Source: an uncultured Acetatifactor sp. (GTDB lineage Bacteria; Bacillota; Clostridia; Lachnospirales; Lachnospiraceae). From it: 30,676 nt of DNA. Made by a program: the position numbers and the translations under genes. Where the stretch lies: assembly GCA_910585015.1 (NCBI GenBank), contig CAJUCT010000041.1:1-30676 (forward strand), read 5' to 3'. Below are positions 1-7,643 of the stretch, in pieces; positions within the stretch are counted from its first letter, which is position 1; every line of letters starts with the position of its first letter. Below the pieces are notes generated by a model. It had not been told where the DNA came from, searched no databases, and saw nothing but the letters and a program-made list of their open reading frames with translations.

Positions 1-351
1 TTCCATGACCTGGAACATTCTTGACAGCATGGTTTCCTTTCCAAATCTGCACGTTTCCGTGAAATCCGGACTTTTCAGGCCGTTCATGCTACTTCGGACT
101 TCCTGAAACAAGACCTGTCTGTTCTGACGGATAAATCCTGACAACATCCACAGGTTGTTCAGTGCATAGAGTGTATCTGCCACCGAATAAAATTCTTCTT
201 TTGTCAGGGTTCGGCTGGAATAGTAATCTGTAAAATCTTTATCCTTTGCCATCATCAGGAACCTTATTTTTTCCACAAACTCCCTCTGCTCCAGCTCTGA
301 TTTCAAATTTTCATATTCTGCCGCAATATACCGGTTCAAATTGTTTTTCAT
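1..351 (-). CDS. Hypothetical protein, N-terminal part (runs off the window)
   Basis: An open frame on the minus strand starts at ATG 351–349 and stays open for 117 codons to the window edge, so the C-terminus is not visible. The product begins MKNNLNRYIAAEYENLKSEL and is charged and mainly helical in character. No domain is recognised. An AAGGATG/AAAGG purine stretch precedes the start. It begins 33 bases after the displaced recombinase stop at 385, so it is probably co-transcribed with the recombinase and part of the same mobile element. That would mean the element continues beyond the left edge. Function unknown. Confidence 0.6.
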   Translation of the reverse strand, partial: MKNNLNRYIAAEYENLKSELEQREFVEKIRFLMMAKDKDFTDYYSSRTLTKEEFYSVADTLYALNNLWMLSGFIRQNRQVLFQEVRSSMNGLKSPDFTETCRFGKETMLSRMFQVME

Positions 352-380
352 CACCTTTTCATCCTTCTTTCTGATTAAAT

Positions 381-392
381 TTATTTATGATA
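381..392 (-). other. Candidate attachment-like 12-mer at the recombinase 3' end
   Basis: Read on the minus strand this is TATCATAAATAA, which overlaps the stop codon of the recombinase remnant. It matches TATCATAAGTAA at the end of rlmH (10965–10976) at 11 of 12 bases and in the same orientation. A direct repeat of the rlmH end is what integration at rlmH would leave. Against it, one such match in about 11 kb of AT-rich DNA could be chance, and the gene at 1–351 appears to continue the same operon. Confidence 0.25.
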
Positions 393-838
393 ACACAAGC
401 TCCAAATCCATGGTCTTAATCCCCAGTTCCCGAAACATAAAAACAGACGGCGCACCGTCTGGAGGTGTGCCGCCATAGCCCTGTAGAAACTGAATCAGCT
501 CATCTGATAGCTTCAATTTAATGGAATCAATGTTCCGGTGCTGGTCGATTGTAATCTCTGAAATCAAAAGATGTAACAGACGTTTTCGGATGGTACGGTC
601 AATGTCGCTGGACAAAATCCTGCTGAAATTTTTTAATATCTCCTGGATAGTTTCTTTGGGAATTTCTTTTTTCCCTTCTTCCAGAATCACCATGGATGTT
701 TCCGTCTGTTTTTCACGAAGTTCACATAGCTGCCGGTTTAATTCCTCCCTGCGTATTAAAAATTCCTCCCTGGAAATCTCGCTGTCTTCGTAAAGTTCAT
801 GGTTTCTCTGCTGGCGAACCTTGATTTTTTCCAGTTTT
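385..838 (-). pseudogene. Out-of-frame C-terminal segment of the serine recombinase
   Basis: Downstream of the A7 run at 836–842 the recombinase reading continues in another frame to TAA at 385. It gives a charged helical segment (about 150 residues) including ETSMVILEEGKKEIPKETIQ. Such a coiled-coil-like tail normally follows the zinc ribbon in large serine recombinases. Restoring one A in the run (A8) joins the two parts into a protein of about 557 residues, close to the length I recall for staphylococcal CcrC. The segment has an internal ATG at 693, but nothing suggests independent translation. It could reflect a real mutation, a sequencing error in the homopolymer, or transcriptional slippage. 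Confidence 0.7.
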
Positions 839-2057
839 TTTCCTGGACTCCCCGTTCCTTTATGGCGTTTTCCTTTAAGATTCTATGCTCCTGGTTAACT
901 CTGCCCACAACCTCTTTAAAAAATTTCTCATCGCTTAACAGTTTATCCAGTTGATTGTACACAAACGTGTTCGCTTTTTCTACCCGGACCATATTGCTGT
1001 GGCATACGGTGGTTCCTTTATTTTTCCAGTTCCCGCAGGCGTAATAGGTAAGCTTCTGTTTGCTGCCGTCTTTGTTTCGGTTCGTTGTCCTGGAAATCAC
1101 CATGCCTGCGCCACATTGAGGACATTTTAGAATACCTGTCAGCGGATATTCCCCGTCGTAGATTCTGGCTGGCTTTCCATTCTTTTGGGAAATCATAAAC
1201 TGAACCTGTTCCCATAACTCCTCCGGTATGATTGCTTCATGTTTTCCGTCTGCAACAATAGGATTGGGATTGATATTGTTCCTTCGTTTTTCATTCCAGT
1301 CTCTCCTTACGTCATAACGCACCTTCCCAATATATACCGGATTTGTGAGAATTGATTTTATCTGTGCCACTGAAAAAGCGTTATCCAACTTAGTTCGATA
1401 GCCTTCCCTGTTAATCCGTCCCACAATAGCCTTGTATCCCTTTCCGGAGGCATAGAGCTGGAACATAAGGCGCACTGCCTCCGCCTCTCGTTCCACCACC
1501 TCCAGTCTTGATTTTCTTCTTCCATGGTTTTCCGTCCCCTCCATTGTCACCCAGCAATATCCAAATGGTGGAATCCCACCGCACCATTCCCCAGACATGG
1601 CTTTTGCTCTCATGCCCATTTTAACATTCTGGGCAATGGTATTTCGTTCAAATTCGCCAACCAACGCCATCATCTGAAACTGCATTTTCCCGGCTGGCGT
1701 GCTGGACTCAAAAGGTTCTGAATAAGATTGGTAGCCAATTCCATATTTCTCTAACGTTTCTACAATTTTAATGGCATCTGATAATTTCCGGCTGATTCGG
1801 TTTATCTTCCAGCTCATGACCAGATGGAACTTCTTTTTAGAGGCGTCCTCCAAAAGCTGCTGCATGGCCGGTCGGTGGCGGATATCCTTTCCACTGATTC
1901 CGGCGTCTTCATAAACCATTGCCACTTCATAATTCTTCTGCTGGCAATATTCACGGATTAAACGCTGCTGTTCCTCAAGAGAATACCCTTCCTCTGCCTG
2001 TTCCTGTGTTGATACACGACAATAAATTGCTACTTTTTTTATCATTGTGTCAGACAT
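756..2057 (-). CDS. Large serine recombinase (frameshifted, cassette recombinase-like)
   Basis: Site-specific DNA recombinase of the large serine family, which cuts and rejoins att sites through a phosphoserine link. The N-terminal resolvase domain shows IYCRVSTQEQ with catalytic Ser16, and GISGKD and WKINRISR motifs. The Recombinase domain follows (about 160–290, with GGIPPFGY and a TNPVYIGKVRYDV segment). A zinc ribbon (C312, C315, C341, C352) comes next. The frame is lost near residue 407 at an A7 run and ends in an unrelated tail, so the coiled-coil end is displaced to 385–838. I chose ATG 2057 because an AGGGA site lies just upstream; an earlier in-frame ATG at 2090 has no such site. It lies downstream of the primase–helicase, as ccr genes lie next to cch in SCC elements. 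It may be inactive as sequenced. Confidence 0.9.
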   Translation of the reverse strand: MSDTMIKKVAIYCRVSTQEQAEEGYSLEEQQRLIREYCQQKNYEVAMVYEDAGISGKDIRHRPAMQQLLEDASKKKFHLVMSWKINRISRKLSDAIKIVETLEKYGIGYQSYSEPFESSTPAGKMQFQMMALVGEFERNTIAQNVKMGMRAKAMSGEWCGGIPPFGYCWVTMEGTENHGRRKSRLEVVEREAEAVRLMFQLYASGKGYKAIVGRINREGYRTKLDNAFSVAQIKSILTNPVYIGKVRYDVRRDWNEKRRNNINPNPIVADGKHEAIIPEELWEQVQFMISQKNGKPARIYDGEYPLTGILKCPQCGAGMVISRTTNRNKDGSKQKLTYYACGNWKNKGTTVCHSNMVRVEKANTFVYNQLDKLLSDEKFFKEVVGRVNQEHRILKENAIKERGVQEKNWKKSRFASRETMNFTKTARFPGRNF

Positions 2058-2120
2058 TTGTTGTCCCTGCCTTTCTATCTTATATTTCAAATCTATAATA
2101 TATATTCTATCTATCCTTCC

Positions 2121-2147
2121 AGACCGGGAGCCTGAAACTCCCAGTCT
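2121..2147 (-). terminator. Hairpin before the recombinase gene
   Basis: Arms AGACTGGGAG and CTCCCGGTCT (minus strand) pair fully with one G·U and enclose a 7-base loop. No U-run follows on the minus strand; a T5 stretch follows on the plus strand (2151–2155). It may end plus-strand transcription, or be a structured leader or processing site between the 31-aa ORF and the recombinase. Its core is shared with the hairpin at 10879–10907. Confidence 0.45.
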
Positions 2148-2164
2148 GTATTTTTCTTATGTAA

Positions 2165-2260
2165 TTACGATTCCTTCTCTTTTAAATAGAACTCAACAAT
2201 AAGCTGTGACAGGATTGACATAAGCGTTTCCAGCCATTCCTCTTGTTTTAACTCATTCAT
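2165..2260 (-). CDS. 31-aa small protein between helicase and recombinase
   Basis: A short minus-strand frame starts at ATG 2260 and ends at TAA 2165–2167. A good GGAGG lies about 10 bases upstream of the ATG. The product (MNELKQEEWLETLMSILSQL, then IVEFYLKEKES) looks like one amphipathic helix, acidic at the start and basic near the end. SCC-type elements often carry small ORFs between the helicase and recombinase genes, but I cannot identify this one. Expression is inferred only from the ribosome binding site and the conserved-looking position. Confidence 0.45.
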   Translation of the reverse strand: MNELKQEEWLETLMSILSQLIVEFYLKEKES

Positions 2261-2312
2261 CTTCCAGATTCCTCCAATATACAGGCATGATTTTTTTAAG
2301 CGGAACAATAAA

Positions 2313-2431
2313 GACGGTAAGGACGGTTTTTTTATCAAAAAAAAATTTTTATATATTTAGCAATGCTCTTTTTTTTCGATAGACTTCTCTACCATTTTCT
2401 GTTTTTTATCGTCCTTACTGTCCTTATCGTC
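2313..2431. other. Origin-like AT tract flanked by inverted GTAAGGAC motifs
   Basis: The plus strand at 2313–2326 reads GACGGTAAGGACGG. The minus strand at 2431–2408 carries two iterations of a related motif (GATAAGGACAG and AGTAAGGACGA). Between them lie about 80 bases that are almost all A/T, with poly-A, poly-T and TATATATT-like runs. Repeats flanking an easily melted tract, immediately 3' of a primase–helicase gene, is what a replication origin of such an element could look like. The arms could also form a long hairpin and act as the helicase gene's terminator. Confidence 0.35.
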
Positions 2432-4945
2432 TTATTCTGTATTCTCTCTGCTGATTTTTACAAAACGTTTTCCGTTGTTTTTCCCTATCTCCACGGAAAT
2501 CCCAACATTGTGCAGTCCGGTCTCCAGTTCTTTTAATCTCCTTGATAAGTGGTTCGCCTGTTTGATTTTATTGCTGGCATACATTCCTTTTTCATAGAGC
2601 ATATCAAACAATTCTGCGCTTAGTTCGCTCATTGTCCCTTCAAAATTCCCGGATTCCTCCAGATAATCCATGACCGCCCCGGCAACCTCATCTTCTTCCA
2701 AAAGCTCCTCGTTCAGACGAGTACGGTTTTTCTGATATGCCTCTAAAAATTTCTCCTGTCCATACCCCATAGCCTCTGCTACGGCACACCCCCATTTTAA
2801 AAAATCAAGAAGTCGGTCGTCTATATTTACTTCTATCAAAGGCTCAATTTCCATAGCTCTGGAAAGACACTCAAACATTCTATAAAGGATACAAGGCTTA
2901 TCCGCTTCAAATTCTTCCATGACGTCTTTTTTGCTCCTGCGTTTTTCTGATGATATGGCTTTCATATTCAGAAATACACAGCGGTCAAGAAAATCGGAAC
3001 GGTCGGAAAGCAGATGGATTCCATTCATATACACAACAGGCTTTATATTGATTTCGCACAATTCGCTGTCTGAATACTTCTTTCTCTTAACCGCTGTTGC
3101 CCCCGTCACTACCTGGCAGAAAATATTTGCCTGACTTTTTGTAATGGAATCCATGTTGTCCAGACAGACAATATCCTGTGATTCCAGAAGAAGCAGAAAG
3201 TCCTCCTCATTTTTCGGCATGACCGTTACATTGTTGCTGGATATATCCAGACAGCGTTTATCCATTTCCATGGAAGTGGTCTTTGAGGAGCCTTTGCCGC
3301 CTTTGTAGATAACGATAGGCTGCTCAATCCCTGTTATGAGCCTGACAACCAATATAACGTTATGAAGAATCCGGTCTGACTTACTGGCAAAATGGTAATA
3401 TTTACTCATCAGTTTCCTAAACGATTCCCCTTTTTGCGGCATAGGCTGTTGGCGTAAGGTTTTTCTTGTTATCAACCTAACCGGCGGCTCATTGCAGCAT
3501 TTCGTTCCCGACTCGTCAACACAAAGCACAACGGAATCTTCGTTCGCCAGGTTATAATACAGGTGGCCCTCATGGAAAGCGAACCGATTGTATACCGGGT
3601 ATTCTTTCCCTTGGCAGTGCGCTTTTGCCACAAGAGTTTCCATGACTGCCTGAATCATATCATTCCGGCTGCCCCGGTTGTAGGTCTGATAATACAAATT
3701 CCTCAGCCACATCTGGTAATATTCCGATTTAAGCGGATAATTCACAAAACTGACCTTGTTTGGAATCTGGATAAAAGCCTCCCCTTCTGTGCTTCGGAAC
3801 GGAATATGCCCCTGCTCCTCTATCAGTCTTAAAAGAACATCCACCGGGCTTTCTTTTTCTGCTGACGGAAGATTCTCTGTCTTTGCTTTTTTCACTGACG
3901 GCATAGGCTTCTCACCCTCCAGCATACGCCAGAGGGTTTTCCAGTTTTCTTCCTTACAGCTATCATGGTGACAGCCAGCCGCAATCCCACCATCATCAAA
4001 CTGTATGACATAAGCTCCATTGTCCTTGGAATGTTCCTGATTCCATGGGCAGGACTCCAAAACATAGCACATGCCATTCTCTACCTGCTTTTCCCTTGCG
4101 ACGGGAATCTCATGGGATTCCAGCCATAAACGCAAATCAAACTCCATCTTGCTCCCTGATATGCTTCTGGCAGGCTCACGTTTCTCATTTCTATTCACTG
4201 TTTTCTTTTTATTCCCTTTCTCCACACACTGCGCCGCAATCTGCTGTAACAGCTCAATCGCTACCGGCACTCGTTTCTCCGGTACATACAGGATTTTGGA
4301 ACGCCTGTGTGGACGTTCTTCTGTGGAATCTCCCTTGCAGGAAACTGTACCATAAAGCTTTGTAATTCTGGCCGCATTATAGGTTGTTGTATCGACCTTT
4401 ACCTGCTCTGTAGAAAACCTTGAATCCAATGCACCAAGAAAGCCCTTTGCCAGACTTGTCATTTCCGGTGTATTGGGAAGTTCCACAGGATATAAAAGAT
4501 GAAAGCCGTTTCCGCTTAATGCGGTTACAGGCTCCGGGAATCCACAGTCTGTTAAATAACCCTGAATTTTCCTGCCCAATTCCTCAGACAGCTTTAACTC
4601 CTGCTCTGTGCTGGAGATTCCGGCCGGACGTTCCGGGTCTAAGTCAATGAGAATCCATCTACGGCAGCGGATTTTCTTGTCGCTGGTTGTATTCTTCGCA
4701 TAACTCTTTAGATGGTTCTTGCCTCTGGCCTCGATTCCTTCGCTTAAAGCGTTCATTGTGATGTAAATATTGTAATTGCCATCATAACGCTGAATATGCT
4801 CAATCAGCTTATCTACATCATTGTAATAGCCTGAAAGAGTCCCTTGTTTGGTGTTTAATAATCTAACTTCTGTAAATTGCCCCGGCTCTACCAGTATCTC
4901 AAATGTTTTTAGCCCTTCTTTTTGAAGCTCGTTTAAATTTTTCAT
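2432..4945 (-). CDS. Primase–helicase fusion of a mobile element (Cch/D5-like)
   Basis: Likely replication protein of the element, 837 aa from ATG 4945, which has GGAGGAA 8 bases upstream; the longer frame start at 4981 has none. The N-terminal archaeo-eukaryotic-primase-like part shows the metal-binding DLD (101–103) and the SGNGFH motif (144–149). A zinc-binding knuckle follows (CPWNQEH at 299–305, CHHDSC at 325–330). The C-terminal ATPase has Walker A GGKGSSKTT (549–557), Walker B DIVCLDNMD (591–599) and an arginine-finger-like RSDFLDR (649–655). In SCC elements the Cch protein is a related MCM-like helicase encoded beside ccr, so this position is expected. The primase and helicase activities are inferred from motifs. 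The tail (about 740–837) may be a DNA-binding winged helix. Confidence 0.85.
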   Translation of the reverse strand: MKNLNELQKEGLKTFEILVEPGQFTEVRLLNTKQGTLSGYYNDVDKLIEHIQRYDGNYNIYITMNALSEGIEARGKNHLKSYAKNTTSDKKIRCRRWILIDLDPERPAGISSTEQELKLSEELGRKIQGYLTDCGFPEPVTALSGNGFHLLYPVELPNTPEMTSLAKGFLGALDSRFSTEQVKVDTTTYNAARITKLYGTVSCKGDSTEERPHRRSKILYVPEKRVPVAIELLQQIAAQCVEKGNKKKTVNRNEKREPARSISGSKMEFDLRLWLESHEIPVAREKQVENGMCYVLESCPWNQEHSKDNGAYVIQFDDGGIAAGCHHDSCKEENWKTLWRMLEGEKPMPSVKKAKTENLPSAEKESPVDVLLRLIEEQGHIPFRSTEGEAFIQIPNKVSFVNYPLKSEYYQMWLRNLYYQTYNRGSRNDMIQAVMETLVAKAHCQGKEYPVYNRFAFHEGHLYYNLANEDSVVLCVDESGTKCCNEPPVRLITRKTLRQQPMPQKGESFRKLMSKYYHFASKSDRILHNVILVVRLITGIEQPIVIYKGGKGSSKTTSMEMDKRCLDISSNNVTVMPKNEEDFLLLLESQDIVCLDNMDSITKSQANIFCQVVTGATAVKRKKYSDSELCEINIKPVVYMNGIHLLSDRSDFLDRCVFLNMKAISSEKRRSKKDVMEEFEADKPCILYRMFECLSRAMEIEPLIEVNIDDRLLDFLKWGCAVAEAMGYGQEKFLEAYQKNRTRLNEELLEEDEVAGAVMDYLEESGNFEGTMSELSAELFDMLYEKGMYASNKIKQANHLSRRLKELETGLHNVGISVEIGKNNGKRFVKISRENTE

Positions 4946-5033
4946 GCAAGTCTTTCCTCCACTATCAAAAAACGTATCCATCGCCCTTCCGGATAGGCTA
5001 TGATGTTTTCAAGTTACATACATACCGCTTTCT

Positions 5034-5043
5034 GTAACGTTAC
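5034..5043. promoter_or_regulatory. Perfect 10-bp palindrome upstream of the primase–helicase
   Basis: GTAACGTTAC lies about 90 bases upstream of the primase–helicase start, in a 226-bp intergenic stretch with no gene. It could be an operator for a dimeric repressor. No convincing -35/-10 pair was found beside it, so the role is a guess. Confidence 0.3.
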
Positions 5044-5133
5044 GAGTAGAGTATATCACTGCTAATCTAATATAGGTACTACTCATTTTTTTCGTTTTTT
5101 TTTGACCTCTTGACATAAAAGATTGCGATTAAA

Positions 5134-5165
5134 CAAAAAAAGTATCAGCCAATAAGCCAATACTT
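5134..5165 (-). terminator. Rho-independent terminator of the 344-aa gene
   Basis: On the minus strand AAGTATTGGC pairs with GCTGATACTT (10 bp with two G·U) around a 6-base loop. A T6 run follows immediately. It starts 6 bases after the stop codon at 5172 and separates this gene from the primase–helicase. Confidence 0.85.
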
Positions 5166-5171
5166 AAAAAA

Positions 5172-6206
5172 TTACTGTATTATATTTTCTGTATTTTTAT
5201 TTGTGTTATATCTATTATTCATGTATTTTTTTAACATGGTCTTTACAAATATTTGAGCCATATCAGGAAGTTCCTCTCTCTTTCCACTAAAATATTCTTC
5301 TTCAGCAGTTTCAAATTTCTTTTTATAAGTCTTTAAAAATTCTTCCCAATCAGCCAAATATGTTTCTAAATATATTTCAAATTGCTCCAGCAAAAATAAT
5401 TTTTCTCCACTGGTAATGTAATGTCGCTGAGATTTTTCAGCCTCCTGTATGGCAGTAATATGATTTGACGGCATTGTAAAAGGAATATCTTTCAGCTCAT
5501 CAATATCGCTTCTGTAATCTGCCAGAATATCTATCTTTCTGTCTAAAATCTCCGGCAAACCTAATAGCTCTTTTATTCTCTCCTGAACCATTGTTCCCAT
5601 GCGTTTCTCTGCCTGCATGATTTTTTTCTTATTTTCCAGGACTTTTTTAACCTCCTCAGCATACATTTCTGCTTTGCTCAATAATTCCCACCTACGGTGG
5701 ACATATTCTTCTTCCACGTCACTATCCCAGTCATTTTCTACTTCGTCCAGGTCCGCAGCTTCATCAATCATATCATCCAGCTCTTTTTTTCTGTCAGATT
5801 CCAATCCTTTGACAATGATGGATTTTCCATATGTTTGAAAAGTTTCCCATATTTTTTCGGCGAAATCTTCTATCTCATCTTCCGTTATCTCCAAAAACCT
5901 TCTATTTTTTATTTTACTTCCCAAAGTGTCCTTCTTTCCTGACGGAAGTAACAATAACACTTCAAAAAATGCCAATATGTATTCGGGGAAAATCTTTTTG
6001 TTTTCCTGCGTGTATAACTCATTCTTTAAAATATCCTCATAACCTAAGCCCTTCAACAAATTTTTTAAATCCCGTTTTAAATTTCTAACAGCACTGTTAT
6101 CAGTATCACTATTATCAGAATTTGATAATGTGAACTCTCCATATTTTTTTCTCACTATTTCTTTTAAAAAATCCGCATAAGATTTCTTTTGGCTATCCGC
6201 ACTCAC
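5172..6206 (-). CDS. Unknown acidic, helical 344-aa protein
   Basis: The product is 344 aa, rich in Lys, Glu and Asp, with no signal peptide or membrane segment. It has a strongly acidic patch around residues 145–168 (DDMIDEAADLDEVENDWDSD) followed by a long predicted coiled coil (about 170–215, SKAEMYAEEVKKVLENKKKI). I do not recognise a family. The start is GTG 6206, chosen because AAGGGGGAGA lies about 7 bases upstream. The gene is monocistronic: a dyad-containing promoter region lies upstream and a strong terminator downstream. It is one of the most AT-rich genes in the window, consistent with recent acquisition. A role in partner binding, regulation or anti-phage activity is possible but nothing in the sequence decides it. 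Confidence 0.8.
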   Translation of the reverse strand: MSADSQKKSYADFLKEIVRKKYGEFTLSNSDNSDTDNSAVRNLKRDLKNLLKGLGYEDILKNELYTQENKKIFPEYILAFFEVLLLLPSGKKDTLGSKIKNRRFLEITEDEIEDFAEKIWETFQTYGKSIIVKGLESDRKKELDDMIDEAADLDEVENDWDSDVEEEYVHRRWELLSKAEMYAEEVKKVLENKKKIMQAEKRMGTMVQERIKELLGLPEILDRKIDILADYRSDIDELKDIPFTMPSNHITAIQEAEKSQRHYITSGEKLFLLEQFEIYLETYLADWEEFLKTYKKKFETAEEEYFSGKREELPDMAQIFVKTMLKKYMNNRYNTNKNTENIIQ

Positions 6207-6225
6207 AATCTCTCCCCCTTGTATA

Positions 6226-6254
6226 ATAAGTATTATTTATTTTACTATACTTAT
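6226..6254. promoter_or_regulatory. Operator-like inverted repeat upstream of the 344-aa gene
   Basis: ATAAGTAT (6226–6233) and ATACTTAT (6247–6254) form a perfect 8-bp inverted repeat. The centres are 21 bp apart, about two helical turns. It lies 20–48 bp upstream of the GTG start, among AT-rich -10-like sequences, so a dimeric regulator bound here would sit on the promoter. The element's own HTH protein (10556–10837) is one candidate. Confidence 0.4.
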
Positions 6255-6323
6255 CTGATTCGTGCTACATTTTTCCCTCGTCTCACTTTTACATAAAAAA
6301 CAAAAAAATATGGTAATGTGACA

Positions 6324-6361
6324 AACTGCGGCAATAACCTGTCTTAGTTATCGCCACAGTT
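6324..6361 (-). terminator. Hairpin ending the DUF1643 operon
   Basis: AACTGTGGCGATAAC pairs with GTTATTGCCGCAGTT on the minus strand over 15 bp (two G·U) with an 8-base loop. It lies 10 bases after the stop codon of the 49-aa membrane protein. The T7 run is about 15 bases further on, so termination may be imperfect. Confidence 0.65.
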
Positions 6362-6371
6362 CTGCAATTAC

Positions 6372-6521
6372 TTATTTTCTATTCCCTCTCTTTGCCGCCT
6401 GCCGCACTCCTTTTGAAGCCACATAGACACTGATTCCCAAACCTACGCCGGACGTCACCGCCTCAATGATAACACCAGATGTCAATACACTACCTGCTGC
6501 TGTTAATAAACCTAATATCAT
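6372..6521 (-). CDS. 49-aa small membrane protein, last gene of the DUF1643 operon
   Basis: ATG 6521 overlaps the TGA of the preceding gene (ATGA), so translation is probably coupled. The 49-aa product begins MILGLLTAAGSVLTSGVIIE and continues with a Gly/Val-rich hydrophobic stretch. It ends in a basic tail (SKGVRQAAKRGNRK). That fits one or two short membrane passes with a positive-inside C-terminus. The glycine and small-residue spacing suggests helix packing or oligomerisation. Such peptides occur as holin-like, toxin or effector subunits, but I cannot assign a family. A terminator hairpin follows at 6324–6361. Confidence 0.7.
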   Translation of the reverse strand: MILGLLTAAGSVLTSGVIIEAVTSGVGLGISVYVASKGVRQAAKRGNRK

Positions 6522-7264
6522 GCTTCTACCTCCGTTAATCCTTTCGGACAGAATATTACAATGCCATATTCCGTCCCAACAAGAAACAGTTCTTCTATCC
6601 AGTCTTTTTCTTCTCCTACTATGATGTCCCGATATTCATACAGTTCTTCCTGCAAGCCATATTTTTTAAAAAGTTCCTGATATACATTAGCCCTTTCTTC
6701 CAGCTCAGGGATAATCATACAGAAGCCGCCCATGTCTTTCTCTATATCCCGTTCTGTTCCGTAATAATTATCCAGTATTTCCGCTTTTAAAAGCACCTGC
6801 GCCAATACTTTGCCTGGAACTCTTTCTGACAGCTTCGCATAATAACTCCAATACTCCTGCTCTGTTCCAATCTTATAAAAGCTGGCCTTTTCTCCTTCCT
6901 TCCGGACAGATAACGGAACATAACGGCTTTTTGAAGGGTTCGTTTCATTTTCTTCCACAAATCCATAGCCCATACAGAAATAACCTCCGTCGCCTTCTTC
7001 CTTCCCTGCGGCATAGAAAATCATTCCGTCTGATTCAAAAGGCAACCGGAATGACCTTACTTCCACAGTCCCCAAACGCATTGCTAATTCCTCATAGTTA
7101 GAGGGTGACAATATCTTTTCCATGCCCTTCCACTCTCCCGGTTCCAGGTCGTCCATATCCCATAATTCTGCGGCTTTTCTCCATTCTTCCTTATGCTTCA
7201 TCTTCTCCTGACTCCCAACATATCTTAAAAATGTTTCCCAGTCTTTAAATCTTACACCCGTCAT
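6518..7264 (-). CDS. Unknown 248-aa protein of the DUF1643 operon
   Basis: I chose ATG 7264 (MTGVRFKDWETFLRY) because AGGAGGG lies 5 bases upstream; the frame extends to 7309 without a comparable site. The protein looks soluble, acidic and mixed alpha/beta, with Trp- and Tyr-rich patches (WRKAAELWDMDD, EYWSYYAKL) and no recognisable motif. It follows the 122-aa gene by 10 bases and overlaps the 49-aa membrane gene by 4, so the three are translated as a unit. Function unknown; the context suggests one component of a multi-protein cargo function. Confidence 0.8.
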   Translation of the reverse strand: MTGVRFKDWETFLRYVGSQEKMKHKEEWRKAAELWDMDDLEPGEWKGMEKILSPSNYEELAMRLGTVEVRSFRLPFESDGMIFYAAGKEEGDGGYFCMGYGFVEENETNPSKSRYVPLSVRKEGEKASFYKIGTEQEYWSYYAKLSERVPGKVLAQVLLKAEILDNYYGTERDIEKDMGGFCMIIPELEERANVYQELFKKYGLQEELYEYRDIIVGEEKDWIEELFLVGTEYGIVIFCPKGLTEVEA

Positions 7265-7274
7265 ATAATCCCTC

Positions 7275-7643
7275 CTAATTATGCCGTTCCTTTGGTTGAT
7301 AAAGAACATAAATCCTCTGGCCGTTTACTTTCGCATAGGCTATGTACCAGTCGGCTTTCTTCCGGCAGCCACTTTTTACCTCTATAGTTCCCATATTCTC
7401 ATCCAGCCACATCCGGCCTGGATACATACCAACGGCCTCCTCTATGCCATAATAATCATCTTCTATCTTATTCAGGCACAAAACCAAAAAGCCCTTTTTT
7501 CCAAGTTTCCCTGAATGGACAATGCGGAACATTCTGTGAATAACCTCTTTGGGAATTTCCCGTTTTCCTAAGCAGGAATTAATCTGCTTTAGCAGGTACA
7601 ACTGGCTGATGTTCCTGATTCTCACCGTTTTTATCTGTTCCAC
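7275..7643 (-). CDS. Unknown 122-aa protein overlapping the DUF1643 gene
   Basis: The start is GTG 7643, with GAGGAGG about 7 bases upstream, inside the end of the DUF1643 gene. The two frames overlap by 65 bases, an unusually long overlap for a real pair. The product begins MEQIKTVRIRNISQLYLLKQ and ends in a beta-rich part (GTIEVKSGCRKKADWYIAYA, then VNGQRIYVLYQPKERHN). No family is recognised. It is small and probably soluble. Confidence 0.75.
   Translation of the reverse strand: MEQIKTVRIRNISQLYLLKQINSCLGKREIPKEVIHRMFRIVHSGKLGKKGFLVLCLNKIEDDYYGIEEAVGMYPGRMWLDENMGTIEVKSGCRKKADWYIAYAKVNGQRIYVLYQPKERHN

Noticed and set aside
2950..2965. TGATATGGCT match to the rlmH end
   Set aside because: Only ten bases match, it lies inside the primase–helicase coding sequence, and the attachment core TATCATAA is not complete.
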